From Sialis fuliginosa (lineage: Eukaryota; Arthropoda; Insecta; Megaloptera; Sialidae), in assembly GCA_961205875.1 (NCBI GenBank), contig OY540809.1:29710267-29774266 (forward strand): DNA of 64,000 nt. Direction: 5' to 3'. Below, one piece after another: positions 31,841-43,209 of the stretch. A program made the translations under genes and the position numbers. The stretch's first letter is position 1, and each line of letters opens with the position of its first letter. Under the pieces are notes generated by a model. That model saw nothing but the letters and a program-made list of their open reading frames with translations, made no database searches and was not told where the DNA came from.

Positions 31841-31977
31841 ATGACAAAAATAATGATATCACCAATTGAATTATCAAAATATATCAAACAGTTGCCAAAC
31901 AACAAAGCCCCAGGCCCGGACGAAATAATAAATCTGACAATTAAAAATCTATCAAAAAAGACAGTATTACAGACAAC
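31841..31977 (+). pseudogene. LINE ORF2 RT fragment, 5' of hAT insertion
   Basis: Encodes MTKIMISPIELSKYIKQLPN, NKAPGPDEIINLTIKNLSKK and LQTT, matching A1 residues about 428-473. It continues at 34772 after the hAT element. 31681-31840 shows nothing recognised. Confidence 0.85.
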
Positions 31978-34763
31978 TAGGGATTGCAATCCCGGCCAAT
32001 ATTTCCAATCCCGGGATTTCGGGATTGGACAATTTTCTAATCCCGGGATTAGAAAAAAAAAATTACAATAAAATTTACCATTTAAAAAAACTTATAAATT
32101 AATTCTGAAATGTGTACTTACGGTTATATATATGATTGTGAAAAATATCCCTTCAGTGAGCTTTCAGAACAGGAAAAATACACTTGACATTTAGACATAA
32201 CTAGTGGAAAAGGTGGTTACGTTTCAAAACTATTTTTGATTACACATGTTCACTATAAATTAGTTGTTCAATTAATGATTATTTTAAAGTCCAAATAATT
32301 AATTATAGTTAAAATCTAATATTTTAATTAAACTTAATTTTTAAAATAGGTTCTCAAAAAACAAAGAGCGTCTAATGTCTTATCACTCATATGTGTTCTT
32401 AATTTTGAACATAGTATGCCTACTGACGAAAATACTCTTTCAGATTCGACACTTGTTGGAGGTATAGTAATTAAATTATTATATATTTGTTGAAGAATTT
32501 CTCCTCTTCCTGTTTCTTGAAAAGTTAAAATTTCTTTTCTTATTTTGTTACCAGTATTAATGGATTCACAATGTTTTAATTGTTGGAAGTGGCATTAAAA
32601 TGTTTTATTACATTATCTAATTCAGTTTTTAATAATTTTGTACATGTAGATTGCTGTTGAGATATAATAGAACTAGATTCATCTAAATTTGAATCTTGAG
32701 CTTGTGTTATCTCGCTGGGGTTTGTTTCTGTCTCTATATTATCACATCCAATTTCAACTTGTTGATCGTATAATCTTTCGAAAGAGTCTTTTAAATTTTG
32801 TTTTATACTTATAAGAGGTGGTATTGAAAATAAATCATTGTTATTTGCATATACTTTTGAGCCACTGTGTAGATACTGCAGAACCCCAGACAGTTCACTA
32901 CGTCTCTGTTTAATTCGATGTTTCAAAGATGTCAGCATTTGATTACTAAATTCTGTATTATTTGATTCCAATTTTGCCATCATAAATTTTAATGCAGCTT
33001 CGCAAGTTATCAAATTGGCGTCCCTTCGACAGTTATTTTAATGGGTTGTAGTTGTAAGGCCGAAAAAATTATAGACGCCAGTTTTAAGTCGTCTTCAGTA
33101 ATTATAATATTTGAATTTAAATCAATTAAAGCTTTCATTAAACATGTTTTTAGTAAAATGAATCTTTCTAGCATATCTACTAAACTATTCCATCTGGTTT
33201 TAGTATCCAATATTAATGATTTTTCTTTATTTTCAGTCTCATTTATATATTTCTGCAATGTGTCGTTTTTTGGGCGATTTTCTGAAAATCTTAACAATTT
33301 TTCGTATTTTTTGTATTAATGTTTTTATATTTTCATTTCTTAACACTGGAACTTGTCTATAATTATTAGCATGATTCCAAACTGTCAACTGTAATAGTTG
33401 TTATTTCACTACTATTTTTATATAGAACATCGATAACAGCAAGTTGAATACCATGAGCAAAACACAATTGCTGGTAACCTGTTAATAAATTTCCTACTTT
33501 AACCATTACACTTGCTCCGTCTGTTGTAATAGATATAATGTCTTTTTCTAAAGAAATATTATATTCTTGCAATTTTTTTTGTAAATACTCGACACATTTT
33601 TCTGCAGGCATACTACCACGAACTCTTAATAATCCTAAACTATAAAATTTTGCTTCCGACTCAAAATAATGTAAATTTATGTTCATATACCTCCTGTTTC
33701 GCAGAGAAGTCCATTCGTCAAATGTTAAACTAAACTTTATAAAATTATTTTTCTTATTTTTAATTTCACAAATAACTGCTATTTTTATATTTTTATAATA
33801 GTCCATTACTAAATTTCGAATTGTATTTGGCGATTTTGGTATATTATTAAAACCTCTTGCTCTAAGAGCTTCACGTAAATCTGAGGAGGTGTAAAATACG
33901 TTAAATGATAATCCATCTCGTGCAGTCATTCTAGCAAGAATTGCAGGTAAGGAATTATCTTTTTTTAAAGAAAGTAATTAGTAATTACACCTTTATTTTT
34001 AATTTCACATTCGATATTAGTATTACTGCTACCCTGATAATCTAGATTAGACACAACATAATTGCGTTTTAATAAATTTATTTTATGAATAGAATTCAAA
34101 TGCACATGAAGTCCTTTTGTGGAACCTTTACTTGTTTTCAACTCTTTATTACAGGTTTTGCACTTTGCAGATTGTCCATTCACTTCCCGCAAAAAGTATT
34201 TCCACACAGAAAATTCTTGTGCACTGTTTGATTCCACATATTTTTTATTAGAATGATTATATGAGTTAGCCATAATAATTCACCGTTAAAAACAATTTAC
34301 AATGTATATACGTTAACAAGTGCATGTTAAAAGAAATACAGTGAGATACTAAATGTCGTTGGGATGTTCTAGTTTTAGATAGATTGCTTTATCATAAATA
34401 AAATAGAAAATACTGTTAGTCAAACCTTAAAATTTGTTAAAATGTATTTTTTTAACAATTTCTTGAAAAAGACAATATATCCAGAAATATTGTTCGATGT
34501 CGCCAAAAATCCAAACGACCCTTTTTAGCTAAATATTCTTAGAAGGGTAGTTTATGTAATTGCTTCCAGATGTGTTTGTATACACCAAACTTAGAAATTT
34601 CACTTCTAATGCAGGCTAGCGTTAATATATCTTCGTAGAAATATAAGATGCAGATTTACTTATAAAAAAAATCCCGAAATCCTGGTATTTATATGTCTTC
34701 AATCCCGGGATTTCGAGATCAAATTATTGGTCGGGATTCGGGATCCCGGGATTGCAATCCCTA
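31978..34763 (-). mobile_element. hAT DNA transposon (2.79 kb), inactive
   Basis: Terminal inverted repeats TAGGGATTGCAATCCCGG and CCGGGATTGCAATCCCTA. The 8-bp duplication is CAGACAAC (31970-31977) and CAGACGAC (34764-34771), one mismatch. Subterminal ATCCCGGGATT motifs are repeated at both ends. It carries a frameshifted transposase on minus and interrupts a LINE ORF2 relic. Confidence 0.9.
32334..34273 (-). pseudogene. hAT transposase, three frameshifts
   Basis: From ATG at 34273. A BED zinc finger (WKYFLR, CKTCNKE, LHVHLNSIH) occupies about residues 20-70. The catalytic core has FDEWTSLRNRRY (first Asp), TTDGASVMVK (second Asp), CFAHGIQLAV and WNSLVDMLERF. A C-terminal dimerisation block IPPTSVESERVFSSVG is followed by LCFLRTYFK before the stop. 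Frameshifts fall near 33960 (in a T7 run on plus), 33370-33390 and 33015. The full product would be about 640 aa, normal for the family. It would cut and paste this element if repaired; as it stands it is dead. Confidence 0.88.
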
Positions 34764-34771
34764 CAGACGAC

Positions 34772-34890
34772 TCATACAATAAATGCAATACCAAGACATC
34801 AATGTTTTCCAGAAATGTGGAAAACCGCTACTATTTTACCAATACCGAAATAAAATAAAAACATCAAAGACCCACGAAGTTACAGACCGC
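34772..34890 (+). pseudogene. LINE ORF2 RT fragment, 3' of hAT insertion
   Basis: Continues 31841-31977: QTTHTINAIPRHQCFPEMWK, TATILPIPK, a stop, NKNIKDPRSYRP. It breaks off at ACACCAACTACTATG. The following 290 bp to the 5S gene show nothing I recognise. Confidence 0.85.
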
Positions 34891-35180
34891 ACACCAACTA
34901 CTATGATAACGGGGCTTCCGGTCAAGGCCCGTAAGAGAAAATTCGGCATGCCTGAAGAGGACCTAAGTAAAATTTTCTAGTCGGAAGCAAGCCAAGAAAA
35001 TCGGCACCACTTTTGTTGACAAATTCAACAAATTTACTTTTTGACGTCATGACTTCTCGGCACACGAATTTTCCTGTTAATGTGGGTCTAGTATCACACA
35101 TATATTTTTGTTTACAAGTTTTTGCAATTGTATGTACATACATAAAATTGAACTGTACCATGTTGCATGCTTTAATATTC

Positions 35181-35298
35181 GACAACGACCATACCATGTT
35201 GAGTACACCGGTTCTCGTCCGATCACCGAAGTTAAGCAACATCGGGCGCGGTTAGTACTTGGATGGGTGACTGCTTGGGAACACCGCGTGTCGTTGTC
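35181..35298 (+). rRNA. 5S_rRNA: 5S rRNA gene, variant with compensated helix I
   Basis: A 118-nt gene with GACAACGAC at the start and GTCGTTGTC at the end. Both differ from the array sequence, but they pair perfectly. Other changes are GAGTA for GAATA and GACTGCTT for GACCGCTT. A T7 run follows. The spacer on both sides is unlike the array, and the -29 dyad is absent. Confidence 0.93.
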
Positions 35299-36261
35299 TT
35301 TTTTTATATTTTTTATTAAAATACATAATATGGATACATGTAATAGTAATGTACGGTATTTGTGTTCACCATAAAAATTTTATTGATTCATTTCATGAAA
35401 AAACCTTATTTTCAAATAATAAATATTACACCTCACAGTTTGATGTAACTTGGCTTCAATCCTGACATCGTCGTAATTACTATCGGGGCAGTGTCGCTTG
35501 GCCCCTAAGAGAAGGGGTGCAGCAGCGTAGAAATTGAGGTGAGCATTGATTGATTGAGATTTAAAAAAGTCATTTTAATTAGTAATAAGTTTAAAATTCA
35601 ACTTACAATTAACAACGAGAAAAAAAGTCTTCAATTTTGTTTTTTGTCGTAAATTAATTTTCAAAATGTACATAAATTGGTATGTAAGTCGCAATTGACA
35701 CTTCTAAGTAAATAATTATCGCTTATTTATTAATGGTTAAAAATACGTAGGTTGATAAGAAATACAATAAATTTTGGTCATTAACTTAAGACTGATTTTC
35801 TAAAATAATTTTACATATAGTGAAAATAAAGAAAAGAACGGTATTTTAATTGCTACAAAAATAATAGTGACAATACTCCTATTACTTATTGATTAGAACC
35901 ATGAACTATGGATGTAATGTGTTGTGGTAATTCCAAACTCAGGTCATCTTAAGACAGATACGGTCATGTAGATTAAGAAATTCCAAGTAAAAATACATAT
36001 TGTACATACATTTGCAGAGTATTAAGGCTTGCACATGTGAAAGTAATAACACTTTAAAATTCAGCGGTAACATTTTTACATTATATAGATTTTGAAATAT
36101 TTAAGACATTGTAAAACTTCGACCGTCTTAGAAGAAAAATAAAATAATTTAAAAGAATATTATAAAAATAAATGAATATTTCAATAAAAATTTTTATATT
36201 TTGCATATACTGGGGGCCCTTCGGTCACTTGTCCCTGGGCCCCCGAACCTCTACTGACGGC
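35299..36261. other. Non-array sequence; possible transposon end near 36210-36275
   Basis: The stretch is AT-rich and non-coding. Near its end, GGGGGCCCTTCGGTCACTTG and CTCTACTGACGGCTCT resemble a transposon terminus, but I found no matching inverted end. Nothing else is recognised. Confidence 0.35.
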
Positions 36262-36640
36262 TCTACCTGACATGTGGCTCTGCATGATTTTTTAAAATTG
36301 TTTTTGTGTCGTTCCCACCTCACAACTGTGTGCATTATCGTTTTGATTTGTATTATGTTGTTAAGAATGTAACTGGCACTCGTCACAACCGTAAATATCG
36401 GACTGAGCGCAGTTTTCATTTTGAATATATTTTTAATGTCTACGCTGTGTTTAGTTTGTAGCTTCATTTTGATTTCTTCTATGTCTGGCTGCGTTTTGGT
36501 CTAGCTAGAGTCTAGACCACATAGTACAAAGACATGTTGTTATTTTTTTTGATGAAGGTGTGGTATCCAATAGATTTAGATTTCAGCATTTCACATACCT
36601 TCTGATGGTCGAAGTCTGTTATTGTTTCGCTAAAATTGTG
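36262..36640 (-). pseudogene. LINE ORF1 fragment
   Basis: On minus it encodes HSVDIKNIFKMKTALSPIF, TVVTSASYILNNI and HTVVRWERHKNN, the PRE_C2HC part just before the zinc knuckles. It is more diverged than the A or B copies, with frameshifts. Confidence 0.75.
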
Positions 36641-37049
36641 ATTAAAAATAAAATATTTTTTTAATAAGGCATCTTAATTTTTCAAATGAGTGATAAAACA
36701 AATTTAGTTTTAAAGTAAATGGAAAAAAATTTGTACATAAAGACAATGTCTACTTCTGCACATTGAGATATTTATTGGTATTCCAGTAAAAATGTACTCG
36801 CGGTCTACTATTCTAAAAATTGAAATGATAGGGAATTCACGAAAATATTGGCACAAATTCAAACTTCCACATTCTACAAATTTTTATAGTGAAAGTTCTT
36901 TACATTATAAAGTTGATTTAAAAAAATAAGAAAACTAATGCCAGTAATCAAGATCTTTTCAATCAGAAATAATAATTTTATTGTAGTATATGCAATTGTA
37001 TGTACACATATAAGTTTCACCTGTACAATAGTGTATAGTTTATTATTTC
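36641..37049 (+). other. 5S upstream spacer
   Basis: One subrepeat and the conserved region; the dyad is at 37021-37038 as CTGTACAATAGTGTATAG. Confidence 0.75.
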
Positions 37050-37167
37050 GACAACGGCCATACCATGTTGAATACACCGGTTCTCGTCCGATCACCGAAG
37101 TTAAGCAACATCGGGCGCGGTTAGTACTTGGATGGGTGACCGCTTGGGAACACCGCGTGCCGTTGTC
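37050..37167 (+). rRNA. 5S_rRNA: 5S rRNA gene, intact
   Basis: Same sequence as the genes at 22529, 26336 and 27937, with a T7 terminator. The standard spacer follows. Confidence 0.97.
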
Positions 37168-38027
37168 TTTTTTTGTATTTTTTTATTTGAAATATGTTTA
37201 CTTGTTTGAAATAAGTTAAAAAAATATGACGTCAAGGAAAATTAATTTATTACATAACTTAAATTGTATAAAATTAAATTTTCAAAATTGTTATTGTAAG
37301 GTTCATAATTTCTCACATATTTATCTTCTGCAATTCCAAATTCACATTTTCAAATGGTTATTTTTGTAGTGGAAAATAAGCCAGGTTTGCCATTTTGAAC
37401 CATATTGTTACGTGCTTTGATAATTATTTCAACGAGTAACGAAACTGATTTTTAAAAATATTTGAAGATATGAAGAACAATTCAGATATCAAAAAAAAAT
37501 ATCTACTCTACTTGAAGAAACTAAAATTATTTAAGAAGAAACTAACTCCTGACACTGAGGTCGAGTTGTTTGTTATATTATTAAAAGCATTTTTATTAAA
37601 CTTTTCTGTTACAAAAGGAAAACCGATTAAAGATATATTTCAAAAGGTTTTTTTTTTAGCTAAAATTGTGATTAAGAATTAAATATTTTTTTAATAAGGC
37701 TTCTTAATTTTCAAGAGTGATAAAACAATTTTACTTTTAAAATAAATGAAAAAAGTGGAAAATTAAATTTTGGTACATCAAGACAATTTTCCACTGCTGT
37801 AAATTGAAATATTTCTTAATATTCTTTATTTTCCAAGGGCATGATAAAACAAATTTTGTATTAAAGTAAATAAAAAAAAATCGTAAAACAAATTTTGGTA
37901 CGTCAAGACAATGTCCAGTGCTGTAAATAGAAAATATTTCTTGATATTCTTAATTTATCAAGTGAGTTATTAAACAAGTATAGTTTTAAAGTAAATGGGA
38001 AAACAATTTATGACACAACAAGACAAT
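37168..38027 (+). other. 5S downstream spacer with best-preserved coding-like block
   Basis: Carries the 70-codon frame 37470-37682 (KKLTPDTEVELFVILLKAFL, NFSVTKGKPIKDIFQK), the longest open version of the block found in every spacer, then two or three subrepeats. Confidence 0.75.
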
Positions 38028-38252
38028 GTCCAACGGTTTGATACTTCTAGTTTCTTTGTATTTTTTTCATTTGAGTCCTCTGTTTTTTCTTTTGGTTGTT
38101 TTCATTTTTTACCACTGATTGTTCCAGGGGCCACTTTCACACGTTTCAAGTTTTGTTTTATTTTTTCTACAAAATTTTTAACATTTCTATTTCACATGCG
38201 GTATTCTAAGGTTTTATCGCTATTGTCGGGTCGGATCCCTGGCAAAGACAGT
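38028..38252 (-). mobile_element. LINE subfamily B 5' end (block II)
   Basis: On minus: GTCTTTGCCAGGGATCC, 5' UTR, then the start of ORF1 in degraded form (compare 54748 upward). It abuts BEL RT at 38252. Counterpart of 28801-29017. Confidence 0.75.
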
Positions 38253-39626
38253 CCTTCGCGTTTTACAACCCCTGAAGCTAATGGAAAATTATGCTGTTCA
38301 TCATCAGCGAGTTTGTGTGTAGTGTACGTACAGCTAAAAACGGGGCATAAGCTGTAACGTATGTCATTGTATTTAATTGAAATGTTTTAATTGTATCGTT
38401 TGAATTTTCTTTCCTAAGAAACTTCGACTGAAATTTATCTGTACATTTTTTCAACGTCAGCATTAAGGACATAAATGTGAATGTTATATCGAATGAGTAA
38501 TGAAAATATGTCGTCTTGGATTGTGGGACCAACCTTAAGTGAATTGTTTAATGAAATACCGGTACTTGATTTCGCTGATCCATCAAACACAACTGGAACC
38601 TTATGTGTAGTGCTACTTACCTTAATTACAGCGTGATGTGGAAGATAATAACCAGAATTAATAGAATCCTGAGTACTTAATTTAGACATATGATTTAAAT
38701 TTTCGTATTCTTTCATGAATTTTGTGTATTGCTGTTTAAGGTCTAGATTTTTGTCTAATTTACGTTCAAGTGAATAAAACTGTTTTAATGTAATTGAATA
38801 AGAATCCCCGAGTTGTTTAATATTTTCATTGAATGTTAACTTAACAATATACCGTCTATTATTATCGCGAGATGAGTTTTCTACAAAATTTTTTTCTACC
38901 GTTGCTTCATCGACGGATAAAAATTTTGTCTATGGCACTTCCTCAAATTCCCAAAATTTTGATAATTGATCTGTTAATGAATTGAGTGCAAGATTACATG
39001 AAATTTCATTAGATTGAAATTTTTCGCCCGAATTTAGTTTTCTGTAAAAAGCTAATTGGTTATCAACGTTAAATTTTTGACCTATACATAAAATTCTGTA
39101 GAAAATTTCTGCACCTATCTACGCATTAACTTCTGATATTTTATGAAATGTTGGGTCTGCTAAAGGTACATTTGTAGCTACATTTAACAGTAAAAGATTT
39201 ATTTATTGTAAAGGTAATGGTTTTGCGATTGTTGGTACCACTAAAAGTAAAATATTTTCTTCAAAATTCCCTTGCAATGATGAGATTTTAGTTGATATCT
39301 TGAGTTTTATTTTAGTTTCTAATTGATTCAAGGTTGTTACTGGAATATTAATTTTTGTACGCTTTAATTGAATCAATTTAGTGAATTTTTCAGTGATAAA
39401 ATGTGCTTGAGCACTGCCATCTAACACAACGCGAGCTACCTACTTTGTTTTTTTTATTGTTATCAAAAAACGCTACTTGAATAATTCGTTTGTAAATTAT
39501 TAACTTATATTGATTGCTGGGATTCCTTATCATTATGATTTTCGAGATGTAAAAGTGTGTTGTGTTTTTTACTGCATTTTTTACAAGGTCCACAAATACA
39601 TGTAGTAGAATTATGTCTTTTTCTTA

Positions 39627-40143
39627 AGGCTCTGTCAAACAGGAAACGGACTGTTCGCGCGGACTAAGGTGGTCAAACAGAACGCGCAACCAGTGCAAAT
39701 TCTTTCTTCATCTAGTGATCATCATGTCCAGCAGTTCGTCTGACGAAGAAGAATTACTTCTTTTCTTAGCTGTGAGTTCAGCAGCAAGACGAAAAAGGAA
39801 ATGAATATGCCATAGTCAATGTGCATAATGCAGGCATTCTATATAGTGACTAGGCATTCTACGTTCGAGAGGGTTGTTTTCCGAGCTAAATACTGAAGCG
39901 ACGTCATACATACAACTGCACTACTGCACAAGATCAATCAACTTTTCATCATTATATTCTCTTTTACTCATTTTGCCATCCAGTCCGCGCGCGAACTCTG
40001 TAAAAATTTACAACCTGTCCGCTGTGGACTGAACTTGTCCGCCGCGGTAGTCCGCTTTCTGTTTGACCAGGGTAATGCAACATTACACGATACAGAGTTT
40101 GCGAATGTCCGTGCGACAGTCCGCTTCCTGTTTGACAGAGCCT
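39627..40143 (+). mobile_element. PIF/Harbinger deletion derivative (517 bp)
   Basis: Ends AGGCTCTGTCAAACAGGAA and the inverted TTCCTGTTTGACAGAGCCT, with TTA on both sides (39624-39626, 40144-40146). A 3-bp TWA duplication and a surviving transposase N-terminus support PIF/Harbinger. It sits in the BEL gag zinc-finger region. Confidence 0.8.
39724..39804 (+). CDS. 26-codon remnant of a Harbinger transposase N-terminus
   Basis: MSSSSSDEEELLLFLAVSSA then ARRKRK and a stop. A Ser-run, acidic patch, Leu-run and Arg/Lys patch is how many PIF/Harbinger transposases begin. The catalytic part is gone, so no activity is expected. Too short for most gene finders. Confidence 0.5.
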   Translation: MSSSSSDEEELLLFLAVSSAARRKRK

Positions 40144-40200
40144 TTAAGCAGTTGAGACAAAGTGTCACTCTTTTGGCTGTCGTGTGTCGATTCTCTTGGA

Positions 40201-41454
40201 TAGCCCAGGAAAATAAGGCGAAAAAACGGTCGCTGTGCAAAAAAAATCCATGTGAAGTTTGAGCATAAGAAATATAGTGTGAAAAGTCCATTGCGAAATC
40301 GTGTGCGCAAAAAAAGTTATTAAAGGTCAAAGGTCGCGAAAATCTGGGTTTTCAAAATATATCGTTAACTATTAGTTTTACGGCAATTTTAGTTTTAAAA
40401 TTTGTTCTTTAGCTAATTTTACATAAAAAAATTCTGAAAAAAATTTCCGTGGGGCCAATAGTTCTCGAGATATGTGGCTGAGAAAATTTGGAGTAAAGCG
40501 CGTACTCCACTACATGTTACGTACAGTTGTGTATACGAATATACTTATAATATAAGACTTTTATGCTTAGGAGAGTTGTTTAATTTACACATTCATTTTT
40601 TTTGTCTGTGGTGTTTCATATAGAAATATTCTGTATTACTATAATAATTTGTAGTGAAACTTTATCAAGTGGCAACACCACAGACAAAAAAATATAAATG
40701 TGTAAATCAAGGCTTCGAACTGGAACTGAACCGAAAACCGGAAAAACCGTTATTTTTTCCCGGAACGAAAACCGGAACAGAACCGAAATAAAAATATCGG
40801 TTTTTACGGTTCAGTACATGTTAAAATACGCGCGTTAACATGATCTTATTTCCCACTTCAATTGTCGTTCGGACTATCATACAAGTACCATAAAATATTC
40901 TAAATTATGGTAGAACATTTTTTTTAATACAGATTTTTTTTAATTAATCACTCGGAGCTGAACCGAAAACCGGAAAACCGTTATTTTTTGCGGAACGAAA
41001 ACCGGAACCGAACCGAAATATATTTTTTTACTCGAACCGGAACGAAAACCGAAACGAAAAAAATAACGGTTCGAAGCCCTGGTGTAAATTAAACAACTCT
41101 CCTATGCATAAAAGTCTTATGAGTACATTAGCATACACTACTGTACGTAACATGTAGTGGAGTACGCGCTTTACTCTAATTTTTCTCAGCCGTATTTCTC
41201 GAGAACTGTTGGTCCTACGGAAATTTTGTACATGACTTTTTTGTGTAAAATTAGTTAAAGAACAAATTTTATAATAACTAAAATTGCCGTAAAACCGATA
41301 GTTTACGTCTTACGAGATATTTGGAAAAAATCGATTTTCGCGACCGTTGACCTTGAATAACTTTTTTTGCGTACACGATTTCGCAACGTTATTTCTTATG
41401 CCTAAATAAAGATAATCCAACTTCACTTGGATTTTTTTCGCAGAAAAAGGTATA
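40201..41454. mobile_element. Inverted-repeat element with about 350-bp arms in BEL gag
   Basis: Flanked by TGGA (40197-40200, 41455-41458). The arms at about 40236-40590 and 41090-41430 are inverted (CATAAGAAATA, CGATTTCGCAACG, ACTCCACTACATGTTACGTA). No coding region. Inside lies a smaller inverted pair (TTTTTTGTCTGTGGTGTT) and the hAT MITE 40708-41081. Block I lacks this element. Confidence 0.7.
40708..41081. mobile_element. hAT-type MITE (374 bp)
   Basis: Ends CAAGGCTTCGAAC and the inverted GTTCGAAGCCCTG, with the perfect 8-bp duplication GTGTAAAT (40700-40707, 41082-41089). The interior is built of GAACCGAAAACCGGAA-like repeats. A related end occurs near 46710-46725. Confidence 0.85.
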
Positions 41455-41810
41455 TGGAAATATACAGTTCAAGAAATTTTTCGCAATTAAATATTTGATG
41501 TGATTTGTTACAAAAGTTACAGTTTTGTGTTACGGTAAAATGTTTTTCTAATTTCTATTTAATTTGTAATTTGGATTAGGTGTTTTAGTGTTAAATGTCG
41601 ATTTAACATGATCATGCGTCCTCTAAAATCTGACACTGCTGTGTTAAAAAGTTTTAAATTGTTTTAGTTTGGCCGTCATGCAATGAAATAAAATTGAGTT
41701 CCACTTATCTTCTTCATGCCCTAATACCTGCAGTGATCTTGTATGTGTATTTATGCTGTCTAAGCCTTGTGACACATTCTCTTGTGCACGGTAGCTTATA
41801 GATTTTTTCT

Positions 41811-41905
41811 GCTGTCGGTTCGTTGTTGAGTCCTTTTATGACGAATGCGTGCGTCTTTTCTGATTTCTTTGTGAATGTGTGGTATTGTATCTATGAGGGT
41901 TTTAA
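41811..41905 (-). pseudogene. LINE ORF1 fragment (block II)
   Basis: Antisense HAFVIKGLNNEPTA-type segment joined to BEL gag, as in block I. Confidence 0.65.
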
Positions 41906-42342
41906 GCAATTATAGTTTTAAAATAAATGGAAAAATGGGAAAAAAAATAATGACACATCTAAGACAATGTCCAATTCTGTAAACTGAAATATTTTTTTTT
42001 TATAATTTCATTTGAAGTGAGTTGTAAAATAATGATGTCGTCTAATTTTGATATATTTTATTTTTCTAGTAAAATCCGCTGGTGATCTACTCTTTAAATA
42101 AATGAGATGATAGAGATTTTACAAAAATATTGACACATATTCAAACTTCCTCATTTCACAAATTTTTGTAGTGAATGTTCATTACCGTTTATTATTGACA
42201 CCCCTGAAGTGAGAAAATAAGTTCTAGTACATCAGGATCTTTTCAATCAGAAATAATAATAATTTTGTTATAGTATATGCAATTGTATGTACAGTTGTAC
42301 AGTAATGTACACACATTAGTTTCAACTAAACAATAGTGTATA
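41906..42342 (+). other. 5S upstream spacer (block II)
   Basis: Nearly the same as 30016-30444, including CTAAACAATAGTGTATA, where the next element is inserted. Confidence 0.7.
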
Positions 42343-43147
42343 TGTTACCGGCAATGTATGTAATTCAGGCATTGTATAGAATTCCTAGGAATTCTATACA
42401 ATGCCTGACGATTTCAGGCAAAGTATGAAATATTTGTTTAATAGAAATTTATTATATACTTTGCCTAGGCATTATATAGAATTCCTAGGAATTCCATAGA
42501 ATGCCAAGATAATATTAGGAAATGTATGAAATAAAAGACAAAATGATATTAATAAAGCAGATAGGTATTATTTAATTAATTTTAAAAAGTCCAAATTCAT
42601 ATTATGTAAGATTTAGGTCTTTCATTGTTAAAATAACAAAACCACATAAATATTATAATAAATAAAATAAAATAATCATATTAGTCCAGACGTGTATTAA
42701 GTAAGATTTAAGGCCCTTATTGTAAAAATAACAAATTCACATAGAAACAATATACATAGTACATACATTTCTCTATTATACCTATAACGCGTAAATATAA
42801 AATGTTTATTTTGATAAATAATTCAGTATTGTACCGACAATACTGAATTATAATCTAGAAACCTACCTACAGCTATCGAGAATGAACCAAGATTTTTTTA
42901 TTGTATATATGCATCAGTATATTATAACATAAAGTAAGGCAACATCTGTACCTGGACCAAAATTGATAGATTCACCCTATTTATGTTTATATTTCATACA
43001 TTGCCGGCTATCAATTAGGTATTCTATAGAATGCCTAGGAAATGTATATAATTAAATTCATTTCATACATTGCCTGGTGATTTTAGGCATTCTATAGAAT
43101 ACCTAGGAATTCTATAGAATGCCGTATTTCATACATTGCCGGTAACA
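42343..43147. mobile_element. MITE made of repeated palindromic modules (805 bp)
   Basis: Ends TGTTACCGGCAATGTATG and the inverted CATACATTGCCGGTAACA, flanked by TATA on both sides (42339-42342, 43148-43151). Near each end are palindromes of the form GCATTCTATAGAATTCCTAG followed by its mirror (42371-42412, 42466-42505, 43011-43045, 43083-43124). The centre is AT-rich and non-coding. Block I has an empty site. Superfamily unknown. Confidence 0.75.
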
Positions 43148-43167
43148 TATACATAGTTTAATATTTC

Positions 43168-43209
43168 GACAACGGCCATACGCATACCGTGTTGAATACA
43201 CTGGATCTC
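43168..43209 (+). rRNA. 5S_rRNA: 5S rRNA gene, 5' remnant joined to inverted LINE (block II)
   Basis: As at 30454, with an extra CGCATA after GGCCATA. Followed directly by antisense LINE ORF2 at 43210. Confidence 0.75.

Larger units (their letters stand above)
38253..41810 (-). pseudogene. BEL/Pao gag-pol remnant, block II, with nested insertions
   Basis: On minus: gag (41810-41460, SLQVLGHEEDKWNSILFH, a CNESHK-like motif), TLCLNCLK (40165), RKRHNSTTCICGPCKKCSKK and HNTLLH (39625-39540, C-x2-C...H-x4-H finger), protease-like LDGSAQAHFITEKF (39420), RT VPVVFDGSAKSSTGISLNNS, VGPTIQDDIFSLL, LNADVEKMYR (38620-38438) and TFQLNTMTYVTAYAPFLAVR, then HKLADDEQHNFPLASGVVKR in another frame. Order and motifs are those of BEL/Pao. 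The YVDD segment retained in block I is deleted here. Many frameshifts; dead. Interrupted by 39627-40143 and 40201-41454. Confidence 0.82.

Noticed and set aside
34783..34980. Frame ending in ITGLPVKARKRKFGMPEEDL as a gene
   Set aside because: The first part is LINE RT relic in another frame; the last 25 codons have no recognisable domain and no support.
35299..36261. A complete hAT-like element ending near 36275
   Set aside because: Only one plausible terminus was found; no partner inverted repeat or target duplication.
40035..40330. Overlapping frames of 75-120 codons on both strands
   Set aside because: They cross the end of a Harbinger element into BEL and other repeats; no protein features.
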